This document shows, piece after piece, positions 32,909 to 46,220 of a DNA stretch of 64,000 nucleotides. Under the pieces are notes generated by a model. It did not search any database, had not been told where the DNA came from, and saw only the letters and a list, made by a program, of their open reading frames with translations. The stretch's first letter is position 1; the number at the start of each line of letters is the position of its first letter. The stretch covers positions 1,240,001 to 1,304,000 of the forward strand of contig JADNRZ010000006.1 in the NCBI GenBank assembly GCA_015501605.1, in the 5' to 3' direction. The translations under genes and the position numbers were made by a program. Source of the stretch: Panaeolus papilionaceus (lineage: Eukaryota; Basidiomycota; Agaricomycetes; Agaricales).

Positions 32909-35900
32909 ATGTATCAGGTCCATCACCAACATGACAACACCACGAGCCTGCGTAAAGGTGGTGCTGCTGCACCTCAGCCACATGTTTCTGGAGTTCAGTC
33001 AGGAAATGTTCAAGTATATCCAGTGAAGACTGTCAACTCCGATCGTCCTTCTACATCCTCATCCACAACCTCCTCCTCCTCTTCTTCATTTCACCAGCAG
33101 CTGCAACGACAACAGCACCCTGTTGTTGCTTCTGTCACTCCTCGATCCACCTCTCTTCCTCAATACATGGGTACAAGTCAGAGCAAACCCACGCCTCCCC
33201 TGCCGTCGCCGTCACCACCCATCATCTCTTCCACAACAACAGCTGCTACCAATGCTGCTGTCAAGGGCATCAACGCCGCAGTTGCCGGTGGTATTAAACT
33301 AAAGCGTGCCTTCGCTGCTCGCCGAAAGAAGTCAGAGGACGCTACGACTGCCCTATCAAAAGGCAAGGAGCCCGAATTTATGCGTGCCCCTGTCCATGCC
33401 TCGGAAAATGTTAACGCTGCTGGAATCCCTCGCACAAACCCAGTACGGAGAGGAAATGCGTCACCATCGCCGCCCACACCGCCAGAGAAGGATCTGATCA
33501 ATAACACCCAGACTTTATTGTTACCCGCACTGCCCGCTTCGCAAAACAGGAGTTCGGTTATGACCATGAGCCCAACTATCTCGTCTGCTGTCAATTACAT
33601 GATCGCCGACGCCAACAAGCAGGAATCGACCAGGTCGGAAAAGATTGAGAAGGAGAGTTGGAGGAAAAGCGATTCGACCATGAGTCACCACACCATTCGA
33701 CCTGGTGCTGCCACAGCGAAGTCATCGCGGCCTGCATCATGGGCAGAGTCCTTCCAGTCGGGTAATACTGTAGTCCAAGTTAAGCGGATAAGCCTTATGG
33801 CGGACGCAGAGTTCGTCATGGCAGAAGAGGAGTTTGATGACGCCGATGATGTAGTCGTTAATTCGACTGCATCCCAGGTCACCACACCCACCAACACTAG
33901 CCACAAAACATCACCCCAAACTAAACGGCGTTCCGTCTCCTTAACCATGGGAGTTCCTGGTAATGTTAAAGCTACATCGACGTCCAATCCTCACTGTCCA
34001 CACCCCGGCGCCTCTGCGACAGACCTCAAGCAGCCCTCGCTTTCCATCTCGGAAGGCGTCCCACCACCCCTCACTCCCCAGCCACCTCCTCGTGTGCCTC
34101 GAGGTATATCTCCGCCCGCATCGTATCCTTCACAATCAGGGTCGACCGACCATAATCCCCGTCGTGCAGCGTGGGCCGCAGCCAGCGCCAATCCATCTAT
34201 CATGCCAGGGCCCTCTTCGTCTACGACCAGTCTGGATACCCGGCAGGACCGTAATGTTCCTGCTATGCCCAACCAACGAATGCGTGCCGCAGCTCCTTTG
34301 CTTTCATCCAATAGCACGGCGGAAACGGGGAATACTTCCTTCCGACAAACGACGATAAGCGTCACCCAGAGTGGTATGGCTGCAGCTGGTTTTGCGAAAC
34401 GGGCGGTGGAGAAGATGGGGAAGAAGTGGGCGATAGGCATGGGTATAAGCACCAGTAGCTCAGGATCGGGCTATTCCTCGCCGTCATCGGGCAGTACTGC
34501 GCCAACGTCATTTTCGTCTGGATTCGATTACAGCTTGGCGAGGACGAGCTCGAATCAATCGCAGCCGAGTATTTTCCCGCACAGAAGGACACCAGGAGGA
34601 AGTGGCGCTGGCACAGCGAGTGTGTCGTCGAGTATTTCGGGCTCGGATTCGGATCCATTTTCCGTGACAGGTCCTCTTTTGGGTCAACAGCTACGTGGTG
34701 CATTTAGAACAAGACAAGGTGGTGTGGCTTCTGGAGTTGTGTTTGGAAGGAGTCTGGTTTCTGTGGTTAGGGATACTGCTATTTCTGTTGGGAGGAACCC
34801 AGGGTCTTCAGGAGAGCTTCCCAAGGAGGGTTTGTTGGCGGAGCTTGAGGAGAGGGCATTGCCTGCGCTTGTTGTCCGATGTGCGCAACATTTGTTGGTG
34901 TGGGGTATTAAGGAGGAGGGTCTTTTTCGGTATGTGGTCAAGCCTTTTATAATGACACTTGGACCAGCGATTGATCTTCGCTTTAGACTCACTGGCCGGC
35001 CATCCCATACGTCGCGACTGCGTGCAGAATTTGACAGCGGTATGTGTCTTGCATTTGCTCATTCCGCTCTTTAACCAATTCTGACTGTTGTCGGCCGATA
35101 GGTGCTGATTACGACTTGATTGAATGCACACCTGGTGACCTTGACCCTCATGCAGTCTCGTCCGTCTTCAAAGCCTACTTGCGTGAACGTATGTATATTT
35201 TTTAAATCGTCTGAGACACAAACTCATTTGCAACATTCATGCAGTACCAGAGATACTTTTGACACAGAAATTACTCCCTTACTTTGATGCGGCTCTCAAC
35301 AAGGAAACTGCACAACATACACAACAACAACCTGTTAGCCCGACTCGCTTGTCACTGCGTCCTGGGGCTGGCCTTCCTACGGGCCCCAAGATGGCCTCGC
35401 CGATGCGCAAACCACCTTCGCTGTCTACCCTGGCCATGCCCTCCTTCCAGGGCATTCCCCCTCCCTCGCGTTCCTTCATCAATACTGTTCGTTCGCTCGT
35501 AGAACAGTTACCTCTGGAAAACCGCGATCTCCTACGAACGATTGTTGACCTCATCAAGGCCACCTCCCGCGAGAGCAAAGAGACAAAGATGCCGTTGAGC
35601 AACTTGTTGGTTGTGTTCTGCCCCAGTTTGAATATGACACCCCCTCTCCTCAAGGTCCTCTGTGAAGCAGAGGGCATCTGGGGAGATCGACTGGAGGACT
35701 CACCCGTCTTGGATATCAGGAGACAGACGGTTTTGGACATCGCACCCCCTACACCCTCCAAGGACTCTCCCGATCAGGATGACGAGTTTTCAGATGCCTC
35801 TACGGGGCTGGAAGAAGATCAGAGCCTGTCTTCCTCCAGTAGGCCCTCTGAAGACCTGCGCAGCTCTGATTACCACGCCTCGGTTGAGGATGTTAGCTCC

Positions 35901-37151
35901 AGCTTTAGCCGTCGTCGTTGGGTTGATCATGAGCGACCTGATGTCCCGACTGTTTATCTTGATACCCACAGCCATTTGTCTCGCGACTCTGCTTCATCTC
36001 TACCCCTGGATACCGACACGGCTGATTTAGATATACCCGCTTCCCGCCACAGGAGAGACCCAGCCGACAATGGCTCCCTCTCATCCGAGGGGTGCTCTGT
36101 TAACAATGTACCCCTACTCTCGTCATCAGCCGAGTCTGTCGCCACCCCTACGTCCTCTGAAGCTCCTTCATTTTCCAATCTTCCTGTCAACGCCGAGGGC
36201 GAGGAGAAAGACGATCTCCACACACCATTACCTGTTCATCCTCAGATTGCAAACCCGATACGCTTGGATTTAGAGCGCATGGCACAACAAAGCAAACCCG
36301 CCACCGGGCCATCTCCGAAACTTTTGCATTTCCCTACATCTGTGCAAGATAGTCCCATACCACCTCCCTCCCCATCTAAGAGGAGATCCATTCCTATTCT
36401 CTCTTTGACTGGTTTCTCGTCACCCAACTCTAACGATGTACCCCCTGGGACCCCATCTCCGAAAAGTTCGTCCAGTGGTCCAGTCGAAGGAACAGGTTTG
36501 AGGGCCAAGAAGCCTTCATTGAAACTACTATTCAAGAAGTCGAACTCCTCTCTCAAAGCAGGGATATCGCTATCAAACATCTCTGCACCGATCTTGCAAC
36601 ACCCCAGCACCCCTAACAGTTATTATCGTCAATCACCGCGGTCTGCTAGTGATTCATCATCCATCTCAACCCCTGATTCAGCCGTGACAGCCCCACAATC
36701 TGGTGTACCAGGCATGAGGAGCTCATCCCATCTCCCTACTCTCCTCGACATGCCCATTGACGATTCATCTCTGAGTTTGGATCTTGGCTTTGATATCAGC
36801 CCACCAGCTACCGCAACCCATGCCAGCACCTCGAAGCCTTTGACAGTGCGAACTGTTATTGCCAGCAATGCAGGGGATGAGTCTGAGAGTACACCTGAAA
36901 AGACTCCTTTGGCATCTGCTGCTCGTCGCGCCCAACCCCTCTCTTCTCCGACCTCACCATATCGCACGGTTATCAAGCCTGGTGAGAATCACCTCAGGAT
37001 GAGGCAACCAAATGTTTCAACGCATTCTGTGGCCACTTCACACCAATTGAGTCTGTTCGACGACAGTGACCAAGGGGAAGACTGGACACAGAGTGTGCTT
37101 CTAGCAGCTGACATTAATGGACAATGGTCCATTCAGAAGCCTGGTTCTTGA
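32909..37151 (+). CDS. RhoGAP domain protein
   Basis: Four exons; the introns fall inside and just after the first part of the RhoGAP domain. The N-terminal ~600 residues are Ser/Thr/Pro-rich and probably disordered. The GAP domain begins about residue 612 (FGRSLVSVVRDTA). It contains LPALVVRCAQHLLVWGIKEE and GLFR with the catalytic arginine finger, then LTGRPSHTSRLRAEFDSG, DPHAVSSVFKAYLRELPE and, after a Pro-rich insertion of about 60 residues, ENRDLLRTIVDLI and MPLSNLLVVFCPSL. The C-terminal ~400 residues are again disordered with many SP/TP sites. Such proteins switch off Rho/Cdc42 GTPases in polarity and wall growth. The partner GTPase cannot be told. The last part of exon 1 reads on into an intron in frame; the real donor is CG|gtatgt, near 34928. 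Confidence 0.9.
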
Positions 37152-37982
37152 TGCCAACCACGAGAAAGATGCCAGGATTTTCCTTTTTGTCGCGTTTCAT
37201 GACAAAACAAGGATGGCGAAGTTGTGAGATAATGCTAATTGCTGGTCAGTTAGACTTGTCGCTGCTCGACAACGCCATTTTACTACCACACTTCTTTTTG
37301 ACTTCATCATTTCTACGATGGACTTTTTATTCGTTTCAATTCTTTTCTGGGTTCTTTATGCCAATTTTATTTGCCGCTATCTAGCGCGACTGTTCAAAAG
37401 ATTCAAAATAATACATGACCCATCATCGCACATGCTTCCACACTGTCTATCCTACAATCACTACACATCCACTATTCCAACCACATACATGTTTGCTGCA
37501 TTCTCAATACCTTGTATCCCTTATCATTTGGTTTTTGGGCCTCCATTTTTATTATGTCTGTTTATCCCTTATCGGAACAACTTGGCCAACTCATTGAGTA
37601 TCTCATGTTTCACCCCCACGTTGCATGTCAACCTCCTCATTCATTTTTTACCTCAACGGATTCCTTTTCTCGCGCAGTTCGCCTTCTAACTCATCAATTA
37701 TGGATTTGACATTTCCTCGTACGATATTTATCCCATTTTTTGTTCCTTTGCTTCAGGGTTTCTGAAGCTTTTTCTCTGAGGGACCCTCCTTTGCCACGTA
37801 GTAGGATTCAATACCGCTTCGTCGTTCTATACCACAATCATAATAGTAGTTAGTTCATAACAACAAGAATCAGTTGATCAAAGTTACGTGCTATTTCCGA
37901 GGCATACGTGAAGATTAATTAATGAACGTGCTCATCTCTATTATAAGAAACTACACTAGGTTTAGTATTTGGTTTGAACAGA
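37152..37982. other. 3' regions between convergent genes
   Basis: Likely the 3' untranslated region of the RhoGAP gene: T-rich, with short hydrophobic frames that are a result of base composition. No gene seen. Confidence 0.5.
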
Positions 37983-39404
37983 CTACTCGGATGAGATCGA
38001 CTTTGAAGAGTCCTTGCTTTGACGCTTTTGCTTGAATAGTAGGAATCCCACTCCCAATAGGGCCAGGAACGCGATAATTGACACGATCGATAAACCTATG
38101 ACAGCAGACCTGGGAAGGTCACTGGATAAACCATGGTCAGTAGCCGAAAAGTATCGAGTCAGGATCAGATACATACTGGGAATCATCTGTAAACGGTTTT
38201 ACAGTGTATATGCTGGCAAAGGTGAAACACTGATTTAGCGAATACCTGCGCGCTCAAGTTCCATGATGTACTCACGAGCCACCGAGAGAGGGCAAGATAT
38301 AAGCGTTTGAAAAATCAAGATCGAAGTCACCTATCGTAGAGTTGTCTGTGGTATTAAATTGGACGAGGATGTTATGTCTCCCAGGACCAAGTCCGGCGCG
38401 GTGATAGTAGAGCTGACGGGGTTTGGCGTTCCTTTTCCTTGCAGAATACACTTCGAACGGCCCACCGTCCAACGAGACGGAGTACGCTTTACATGCTGTT
38501 GGGGTGATCGCTCCATAGAGAAAAATGGCAGTACCTGATAAAGATTGACAATGTTGTGCATCAGCCGAAAATTTGCTGGTGAACGATAACAGGGACGAAT
38601 GCGTATTACCCTGCGTGAAGATAAGGTTAGATTAGATGCGAATCAATAAAGCGGTGATTTCATTTGGCATACTTGGAATGTATGTCGAACCGATGCATTC
38701 GTATCAATTGTGACACTTAAGTCAGGATATTAATACTGTTAGTGGACCCTGGACTAACAAGAGTTGCTTCGAGACTTACTGCGCATTACTGCCCGAGAAC
38801 GACCCGGGTCTTTGAGTTGAAACCCACTTTCCGGAATATTCGAAACTAGGATGAGGATCTTGGAAGGTATCTGACCCAAGCTTCTCATCTTCTGTCCCAA
38901 CGGACGCATCGAATGCAACCTGGGGAAAGAATTTTAATGATACTTCTTCAAGATGTTTTATGATTGTGGGCGCTTACATAGTCAACATCGAGGGTGGTGT
39001 TACCGAGGTTGGTCATGATCATCGTATGTTGTGCGTTGTCAAGAGTCGCGTTGAAGAGTGTTTGATTGAAGAGTGGAGTAGATGAGCTTGCATTAAGACT
39101 GGGGTAGGTTTTGCCGTCGATTTCTACGCTGAAGAGGCCATGGCTAGGACGCCTTGCGCCGTATATGCCAACATGATTCCCAAAGAAGCGCACCAACATG
39201 GTCGCCCCAGTGGCGTTGGTACCCGTAGCAGTACGCTCTGTATAGCTATTCGAAAGGGTCAGCCAATGGTAGATGCCAAAAACCCTTCGAAGCATATACA
39301 TACTGATCGAGAAGTGGGTCATCTTCAGAGGTTATGGCATGCCATTCGTCGGAATAAACGATAACTGGGGCAGTGTCTTTAAAATATGTCTGGAATGAAG
39401 GCAT
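37983..39404 (-). CDS. Single-pass membrane protein of mushroom-specific family, copy A
   Basis: Multi-exon gene of roughly 300 residues. It starts MPSFQTYFKDTAPVIVYSDE and has two similar extracellular beta-rich units: one with GATMLVRFFGNHVGIYGARR and VEIDGKTYPSLNAS, the other with GTAIFLYGAITPTACKAYSV and LDGGPFEVYSARKR. Each unit is followed by a short strand (TNLGNTTLDVDYV; DFDLDFSNAYILPSLGGS). Near the C-terminus a single hydrophobic span (AVIGLSIVSIIAFLALLGVG) ends in a basic KQKRQ stop-transfer, so the tail is cytoplasmic. Many N-x-S/T sites support an extracellular location. The 'V-Y-G ... Y-S-V-x-L-D-G' pattern recurs in mushroom membrane proteins of unknown role; a surface sensor or carbohydrate-binding role is a guess. 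There is no clear N-terminal signal. Confidence 0.75.
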
Positions 39405-40733
39405 CTCAAGAGCGAGGCTGATTAGGAAGACGAAGAGGAAAGTCCTTTAAATGACCTCTCACTTACCACTGGGTACTTATGGCAGGTGGAGGGGGTTTGA
39501 TGACGTTCTTTGCTTTCCAACACCAGATCTTCGAAGTATTGTGCCATAAGGACACCTGCTTGAGATTATGTTGCGATGGCAGATAGGTTGCGTCGCGTAA
39601 AGACTCGGGCACCTTAAAAATGGAAAGGATCAATACGTCACGCTAAAATGGATTTGCTCAAAGGGTTTCGGTATCCTTTACGCCCGTGAGCACCTGCTCG
39701 CATCATGCGCAAGGAAGCTATAAGGACGCTGACTGACAACCCAGCGGCGAGCTAATCATGAGTTCTATTTGAAAGGGCCCCGGGTTTAAAGACGTCCTGA
39801 CAAACGTCAAGACACATGCTGTGCGAACTTTTTTTTGCGGCCGTGGTAGATTCCGAAACCGAATGCACTGAACAATGTTATCAGCTGAGGCTACACTGGC
39901 ATATAAGTATGCTAGACTTTCTCAGGTCATGAGCTATTTTAGATTCTTGTTCAATAGAACTGAAGATTAGTCGGAGACGAGTAAACCCTCTACTAGAATA
40001 TCCTTGATTGTAGTCATTCAGGGTCATCATGCGCCTCGCTCGACATGACGGGATCATGGACTCTAATTGATTCACATATAATTATATCATGATCAGCGAT
40101 ACTATAGATAAACTTGTTGAGCGAAACTGCGTTGAAGTATGCGAGACTTGTGCAAGACAGCCTTCAGTTAGTCTTCCAATACAAAAGAGCTGGCGGGCGC
40201 CTGATGCGGTCTGGAAGGCAACCAGGGCAAAACCGTGGGAAGCTACTGAAGCTATTTTAGGTACGTACACCACTCTGGATTATGGGGCATCCTTCAGTCT
40301 TGCATGTGGGGTTATCGGGTACTCCAGCTTCGAATTCGAACCTTGCTGATAAATGTCAACTTGAAACGCAAGAGCTGTTCCTGATGTTTATTTTTAGCCA
40401 GCGTCTGCATTATGCTCAATCATCAATGTTTTGGAGCAATAAAAGCCCCGAGGTTGGACCCGGACACCGAAGACACCTGATATTGACCGAGCCTTCTAAC
40501 GATTCCAGGCTTCGAAGTCTTAATATCGAGACTCACGGTGCGGTGATCTGGAGCAAATGTTGACGGGTAGTCCCATGCGCCAAAGATAACTAATTGTTAC
40601 TAAATGACGCGAATGTCACCCGAATTCGTAGTAGTCATTTCATCATATGGCACCCTTGAATCTGAAAAGAATAGTTTAAAAGGACTCCTTATACATCTCC
40701 CCTTTGAGTAAGCCTGTTCATACCTGTATCACA
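39405..40733. promoter_or_regulatory. Divergent promoter region of membrane protein copies A and B
   Basis: About 1.3 kb between the two start codons. No convincing gene is present. The region may hold separate or shared regulatory sites; none is recognisable by eye. Confidence 0.4.
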
Positions 40734-42084
40734 ATGCCTTCCTACCAAGAGGTTTTCAAAGATACCTTCCCAGCTGTTATATTTTCCAACGACTGGGACG
40801 TTATTACCTCTGAGGATGACCCATTCCTCGACGAGTATGTGCATTTATCCTGTTGGTAAACTTAAATATACTAAAGCGTTTTGAAGATACGGGCAATCGA
40901 CTGCCACGCGAACCAATGTTACAGGCGCAACTATGACTTTCCGATTCTTTGGGAACAATGTCGACATCTACGGCTCGAGGCGTCCTACACACGGGACGTA
41001 CCACGTTACAATCGACGGCCACACCTATCCCACTCTTAACGCCAGTTCTCCAACCCCACTGTTTAATCAAACCCTCTTCAATACGACTCTTCCGAACGCT
41101 GACCATATCGTTATTCTGACGAACCTTGGCAATACTACCCTCGACATAGACTATGTGAGGACTGCGTTTTTTATTATCTGAGAAGTAACACTAAATTCAT
41201 GAAAGATTTCTATGGATGCTATCGTCGGAACTCCGGATGAAGCTCTAGATTCAGATACTTTCCAAGACGATGATCCCAGCTACCATTATACTGGGAATTG
41301 GACTTCTCCTACAACCCCTGGAATCTATTCAGCGACCAGTGCACAGTGCGTTATATCTTCTGGCCTGCAAGGAGTCATCCCTCAACCCTTCTCCCAGCAT
41401 CACTACAGATCCAGATGCAACGCTTCGCCACTTCTTCCGAGTAAGCACATCCGCAGCCATTTAATTCGCTTACACTGCTTAGAACCTATTCTGCAGGGTA
41501 AATAAGCTTTTAGAGGCAAGGCTTCACTGATATTAATCCTACTAAACTAGGAACCTCCGTGAATGTATACGGAGGAGTCTCTCCCACGGGTTGTGCCGCC
41601 TACTCGGTGTCGCTGGATGGAGGTCCTTTCGAAGTGTTTTCTGCCAGAAGAAAGGTTACAAGGACACCTCAAGTACTCTATTTTGCGAACAATCTTGGAC
41701 CTGGAGTACACAACATCCTAATCCAATTTAATACCACTGATCCTTCTACTCACGGTGAATTCCTCGTCGACTTCTCGAACATCTATACGTTACCATCGAT
41801 CGGCGGCTCGTAAGTGGCATGTTTGATAGCCTGCGGCATGTGCTAATTTGTTGGCTTAACTGGGTCCAGGTCATTTGTATTGAAGTCGGAGCTAAAGCAC
41901 AAGTATGTATCTACCTAGCATCGATGCATATACGCTACTTACATGTTCATTTAGCAAGCTCCCCAGATCGGCTGTCATTGGCCTTCCTATCATTTCAATA
42001 GTTTCATTCCTCGCTCTCATTGGATTGGTGTTTCTACTGTTTAAACAGAAACGTCAGCCCAAAAAGAAGTCTCACTCCTATTAA
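40734..42084 (+). CDS. Single-pass membrane protein of the same family, copy B
   Basis: Start MPSYQEVFKDTFPAVIFSND, closely matching copy A. Unit 1 has GATMTFRFFGNNVDIYGSRR and VTIDGHTYPTLNAS, then LGNTTLDIDY, the linker MDAIVGTPDEALDSDTFQDD, and unit 2 with TSVNVYGGVSPTGCAAYSVS and LDGGPFEVFSARR. After LVDFSNIYTLPSIGGS come the membrane span (AVIGLPIISIVSFLALIGLV) and FLLFKQKRQPKKKSHSY. The exon between the two units (about 41395-41560) is the least certain part. Copies A and B are head to head. Function unknown. Confidence 0.75.
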
Positions 42085-42249
42085 GTATAAACACATTGGG
42101 TCCCAAGCCAACAATGCAATTCGAGATAAAATATCGTAATTCGTTTTATAATGATAGTGCAATTTGTTCATGTCCACCTCGAATATCGGCGCGCAATGAG
42201 GACACTCATGCGGGGTCTAGTCCCATGCCCTATGAAGCGAACTGAAGAC

Positions 42250-42890
42250 TGGGAATTCCCTCGCTATCCAACACAGTTGACATCGGCGCTTATACCTTGT
42301 TTGGTCCATTGCTCGGTTGAGCGCTAAGCGTTGCAGACGGTTGGGGGTCCGCTCCAAGAACCTCACCAGGAACACCAAAAATGCATTCAGAGCGAGCTAA
42401 GTGTAAGAATGGAACGGTAAGCAGGAATATATCACAAAAGATAGGTAATAACGGTGCGTATATAGTCGATATCGAGTGTAGAGTTACCAAGATCGGTTAA
42501 TACCAACGTGTGGTGTTCATTGTCGAGGGTCGTGTTGAATGGTGTCTGATTGAACAATGGGGCCGTGGGACTCCCGTCAAGAGTCGGATGAGTCGTACCG
42601 TCGATTGTAACGTTGTACAGGCTGTGTCCTGGGTGCTCCGAGCCATATACGCCCACACCATTCCCGAGGAAGCGCAATGTCATCATCGTCCCAGTGGTAT
42701 TAATGTAGCGGCCGCTTGACCATAACTTTAGAGAAAATTAGCGAATGTCAATTCCCGATGGACATAATATCACACTGATCCAAAAGTGGTCGTCTTCAGA
42801 AGAAACTGCGTGCCACTTTTTGGAGTAGATGATTGAGGGAGTTGTATCTTTGAAGACCGATTTGATATAGAGTCATCGTAATCTGTGATA
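42250..42890 (-). pseudogene. Third copy of the membrane protein family, decayed
   Basis: A minus-strand frame at about 42865-42780 reads SVFKDTTPSIIYSKKWHAVS, aligning with the N-terminus of copies A and B, but the start codon is gone: a TGA precedes it in frame. After an intron, unit 1 is well kept (MMTLRFLGNGVGVYGSEH, VTIDGTTHPTLDGS, LGNSTLDIDYI), although the splice phase does not fit the first exon. A short piece like the linker (FGVPGEVLGADPQP) follows, and then similarity ends. Unit 2 and the membrane span are missing. Confidence 0.65.
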
Positions 42891-43402
42891 GATCGGAGTA
42901 TATTCAATGCTTTTGAGGAGAACCATGCATTCTCACCCTGAAAGACTGTCATTTCATCACAGCTATCGACTTCGTGTCAGGGAAGAAAACTACTCGGAAA
43001 TGAATGTTTACCAAAGGTGTCATGTCCGAAGAAGAAGTTTGAGTGTTGTCCACGCTGCAAAATTTATGTCAAGGTGCTCGATAAGATGAGGGTCATGAAA
43101 CCTGATTGGTGCAGGGGAGGTGCCCCTAAAGAAGTTACTCCATGCTTCGATAGGGCGCAGGCGCTCGTTGACATGGCTAGAAGCTCACATGGGTCATATC
43201 ACGGTCTGGCATCAGTAAGACCCAGGTAAGAATGGTGACCCACCTGTCAACCCAACTGTACTTCCTGTGCGAATACTTGCGACGAGAGGGAGATTAACAT
43301 CATGAACGTTTCTCCAATGTTATCTTCGTGCTTCGTGCTATATGCATATTCTCGATTTAGATTGTTATCTGGCAAGCACCACATACATGTGTCTATGTAA
43401 CA
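42891..43402. other. Intergenic region
   Basis: Lies between the decayed copy and the 3' end of THI6. A plus-strand frame with several Cys (43017-43229) has no recognisable domain and is not called. Confidence 0.5.
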
Positions 43403-45589
43403 TTATGCCGTGAGCAAGGATAGTTTGGCCCGAGTGCGGACCTCTTCGGGAGCAAGAGTCCAGAGGGTGTCAATCAAACCCGGCAAGAATGTACCAGGAC
43501 CACGAACATCTGACCTCTCTGCTGCTATCTCTGCAGCAACAGTGAGAACGAGCACACTAACGGAATGATAAGCACGGATGTTGCGGTTGAAACATACTCG
43601 AGACCTTACCCTGCAATCGCAGCAGTAAACATGTCACCTCTGAAAATGGTACCGTTGTGATACTGGGGGTCCTTGTTCGATAAATGTGCCGCTGTGGCGC
43701 AATAACTCGCAATGCAGCTACCCAAAATGCAGCCCGACCCAGTAATCTGCCCGAGTACGTCCCTACCATTGGACAGCGACACAACGTTGACTCCATCGGA
43801 TATGTAGTCCGTGGCTCCAGTGAGGACGACAACGCATCCTGTATTATGTCTGGTGTGAAAAGCAGGTATGGTCACGGGGTATAGAGCTCACTTTCTCTTC
43901 TGGCCAGGGATTTAACCACCGAAGCAGGGTCGTTGAAGCCTGATCCTACACTATCCACACCCTTGGAAAGAACCTGTACATACCAATGGGCATCAGAACA
44001 AAGGTCAAAGAAACACATTCGGGAACCTTACTTCGGCGTTGTCAGCAAGAGTCGCAATTTCTCCAGCATTAGCTTTGATAACACTGGCTTGCCAATGGTC
44101 CAGCAGAGCTTGAAGCAACAATTAGATGATACGAAAATGAGTTGTGCAAGCATCCTACTCTTAACATTGGCCTTGCGGAATGCGCTTGCACCCACACCAA
44201 CGGGATCGAATACAATTGGTTTTTGGAACTTGTTTGCAGATGTCCCTGGAGGGTAGACCGGGTTAAAGGGTGTCTACCGTCGCTAGAATCAACCACAAAT
44301 AAGTTTACCGGCTATTAGCATCGGTTCGAGTGTATCCGCTCGCATAGTACCAATGTTCACTAGCAAGGCACCACAGATCCTCGACATATCCTCCATCTCC
44401 AACGGCTCACTCGCCATGATCGGGCTCGCGCCGACGGCAAGAGTGACGTTAGCGGATTGTGTGGCAACAACCGTATTTGTGATCTAAACCATTGGTTAAT
44501 AACTATGCGATAAAATGCCCGCATAAATCGCGTGTACCTGGTGAACAAGAGGATTGAGCTTTCGAATTTCTTTGACGAGTTTTGTCACCCCCTCCATGAT
44601 GTCGTCCTGTGTCAAAAATGACGAATCACTTTTACCGACAATCTCAAGGCCTAGCGTGTCTTTGTTGAAGCTAGACTGGAACTCTTGAAAAATCTGGCTC
44701 AAAGACTCTGCTGCAAGTTTCGGGGTCTGGGAGGCCACGATATCTGAAACAACGGCAACACCGTCCAAGGAATGGCCTGTGGTTGACACAACCCCATGTA
44801 GCGTCCTGAGCAAGTTTGTAGCCTTGATACCACCTTCAGGAGACCATATTATATCAGAGTCTATAGATAAAAATGAATGGAGACCTAGCGCACCAATGGC
44901 CACAGATTTTATCCCAGTTCCATCCAATGCAGCAAGCATGGCGCCGACCCCACGCACACCGATGATAGGCTGTAATAGTTTCTTCGTCTGGGTTCCATAC
45001 ACAGCACCGATTCCAACATAGTCAACACCATCCTCTATAGCCTGCTTGATATGTCCCACGTTGTTGCAGCTTACACCGATGATAGAGCCGGGTGGTAGAA
45101 CGCGTTGTGCGTCTCGTACTGACATGTCGGTTTGGCCGAGATGCAGACCGTCTGCGTTTACTGCAAGTGCGACATCGATACGGTCATTGATAACCATTGG
45201 GACATTGTACTTCTGACATATCACTTTGGATTGGGAAGCTACCCGTATGAACTGAGAGTTTGCAGGACATGCGGTGAGTACGAACACAGGGTCTATGAGC
45301 TAGAATGGAACACACCTCCTCAGTCTCAATATCCTTTTCCCGAATTTGCACAAAGGTTACTCCTCCTTTGATGGACTACATGATACAAGTCAGTGAGTAT
45401 AGCCGGCTGAGATCAGCTATGTGGGTGATTCTACTTCTTCAAGCGATTCCAAATAATCCTGATCGTGAAATGTCTTTTTTCAACTCTGTTCTGTGGTGAC
45501 AAGGTTCAACGAACCTTATTGGGTGGCAAAAGGTTTCGTCCTGTAACAAGGTAAATAGAATAATCGATTTTACTTTTATCCCATGGCAT
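43403..45589 (-). CDS. THI6: Bifunctional thiamine-phosphate synthase / hydroxyethylthiazole kinase
   Basis: Starting at the ATG at 45589, exons read MPWDKSKIDYSIYLVTGRNL, DYLESLEE, SIKGGVTFVQIREKDIETEE and FIRVASQSK. This is the ThiE N-terminus with the QxREKD motif. NDRIDVALAV, ADGLHLGQTDM, IIGVSCNN and VDYVGIGAVYGTQTK complete the ThiE barrel. The ThiM part follows: NPLVHQ then ITNTVVATQSANVTLAVGAS (the substrate-site signature), PIMASEPLEMEDM, and GQITGSGCILGSCIAS with the catalytic Cys. The protein joins the pyrimidine pyrophosphate to thiazole phosphate and phosphorylates hydroxyethylthiazole, giving thiamine monophosphate. Fusion of the two activities is the normal fungal THI6 arrangement. 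Thiamine-regulated expression is known for the family, but I see no riboswitch here. Confidence 0.93.
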
Positions 45590-46220
45590 TTTGAATCGGA
45601 TTTATTGTGATTTGTTGAGAGTAGATGTTGATGAGGAAAGGTGGCTGATAAAGATTGCGATCTAAAATTATGACCTCATCGTCGACATCAGTCAGCAGGA
45701 ATAGCAGCCTTTGCATGGGGTATCTTGGCAAGATGAAAATTCGCGACTAATTGCTACAATGGTATGGGTCTAACTGTCGTTAGCTGGTTTGTACTCTTGT
45801 TGTGGAGATGAAGCAAACTTACTATGCTTCAGCTTAGAGGAATAAAGAGGATCCCGACCATAAGAATGATGATACAACAGATGAACCATTTGCAAAAACG
45901 AAACCCAAAAGACTAACAGTAAAGCAAAGATGATAAAGGAGAGGAAGGATGACAATGTCCATGAAGGTGATATTCAGAAAGAGCAGTACACAGTAAATTT
46001 CAGAAGATACTGAACTGACAAACCTACGTAAAGGAGGGGGGCGGTGATACAAGATACATGACATACATTAGAATTAGCAAAGTAAACGACGAGTGAAAAA
46101 CGAGTGTGGTGGTGGTGTAAGTAAATAAAGAGCAATACGAGATCAGTACAAGTCGAAACTCAGCCAAAGCCAACGCATATTACGATCAAAGCAGAGTGCT
46201 ACATGGGTCAGGCGAGCTGT
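45590..46220. other. Intergenic and 3' untranslated region
   Basis: Promoter of THI6 and the 3' end of the caprin-like gene. No gene seen. Confidence 0.5.

Noticed and set aside
37318..37709. Hydrophobic frames downstream of the RhoGAP gene
   Set aside because: T-rich 3' untranslated sequence; reading frames are short and without exon structure.
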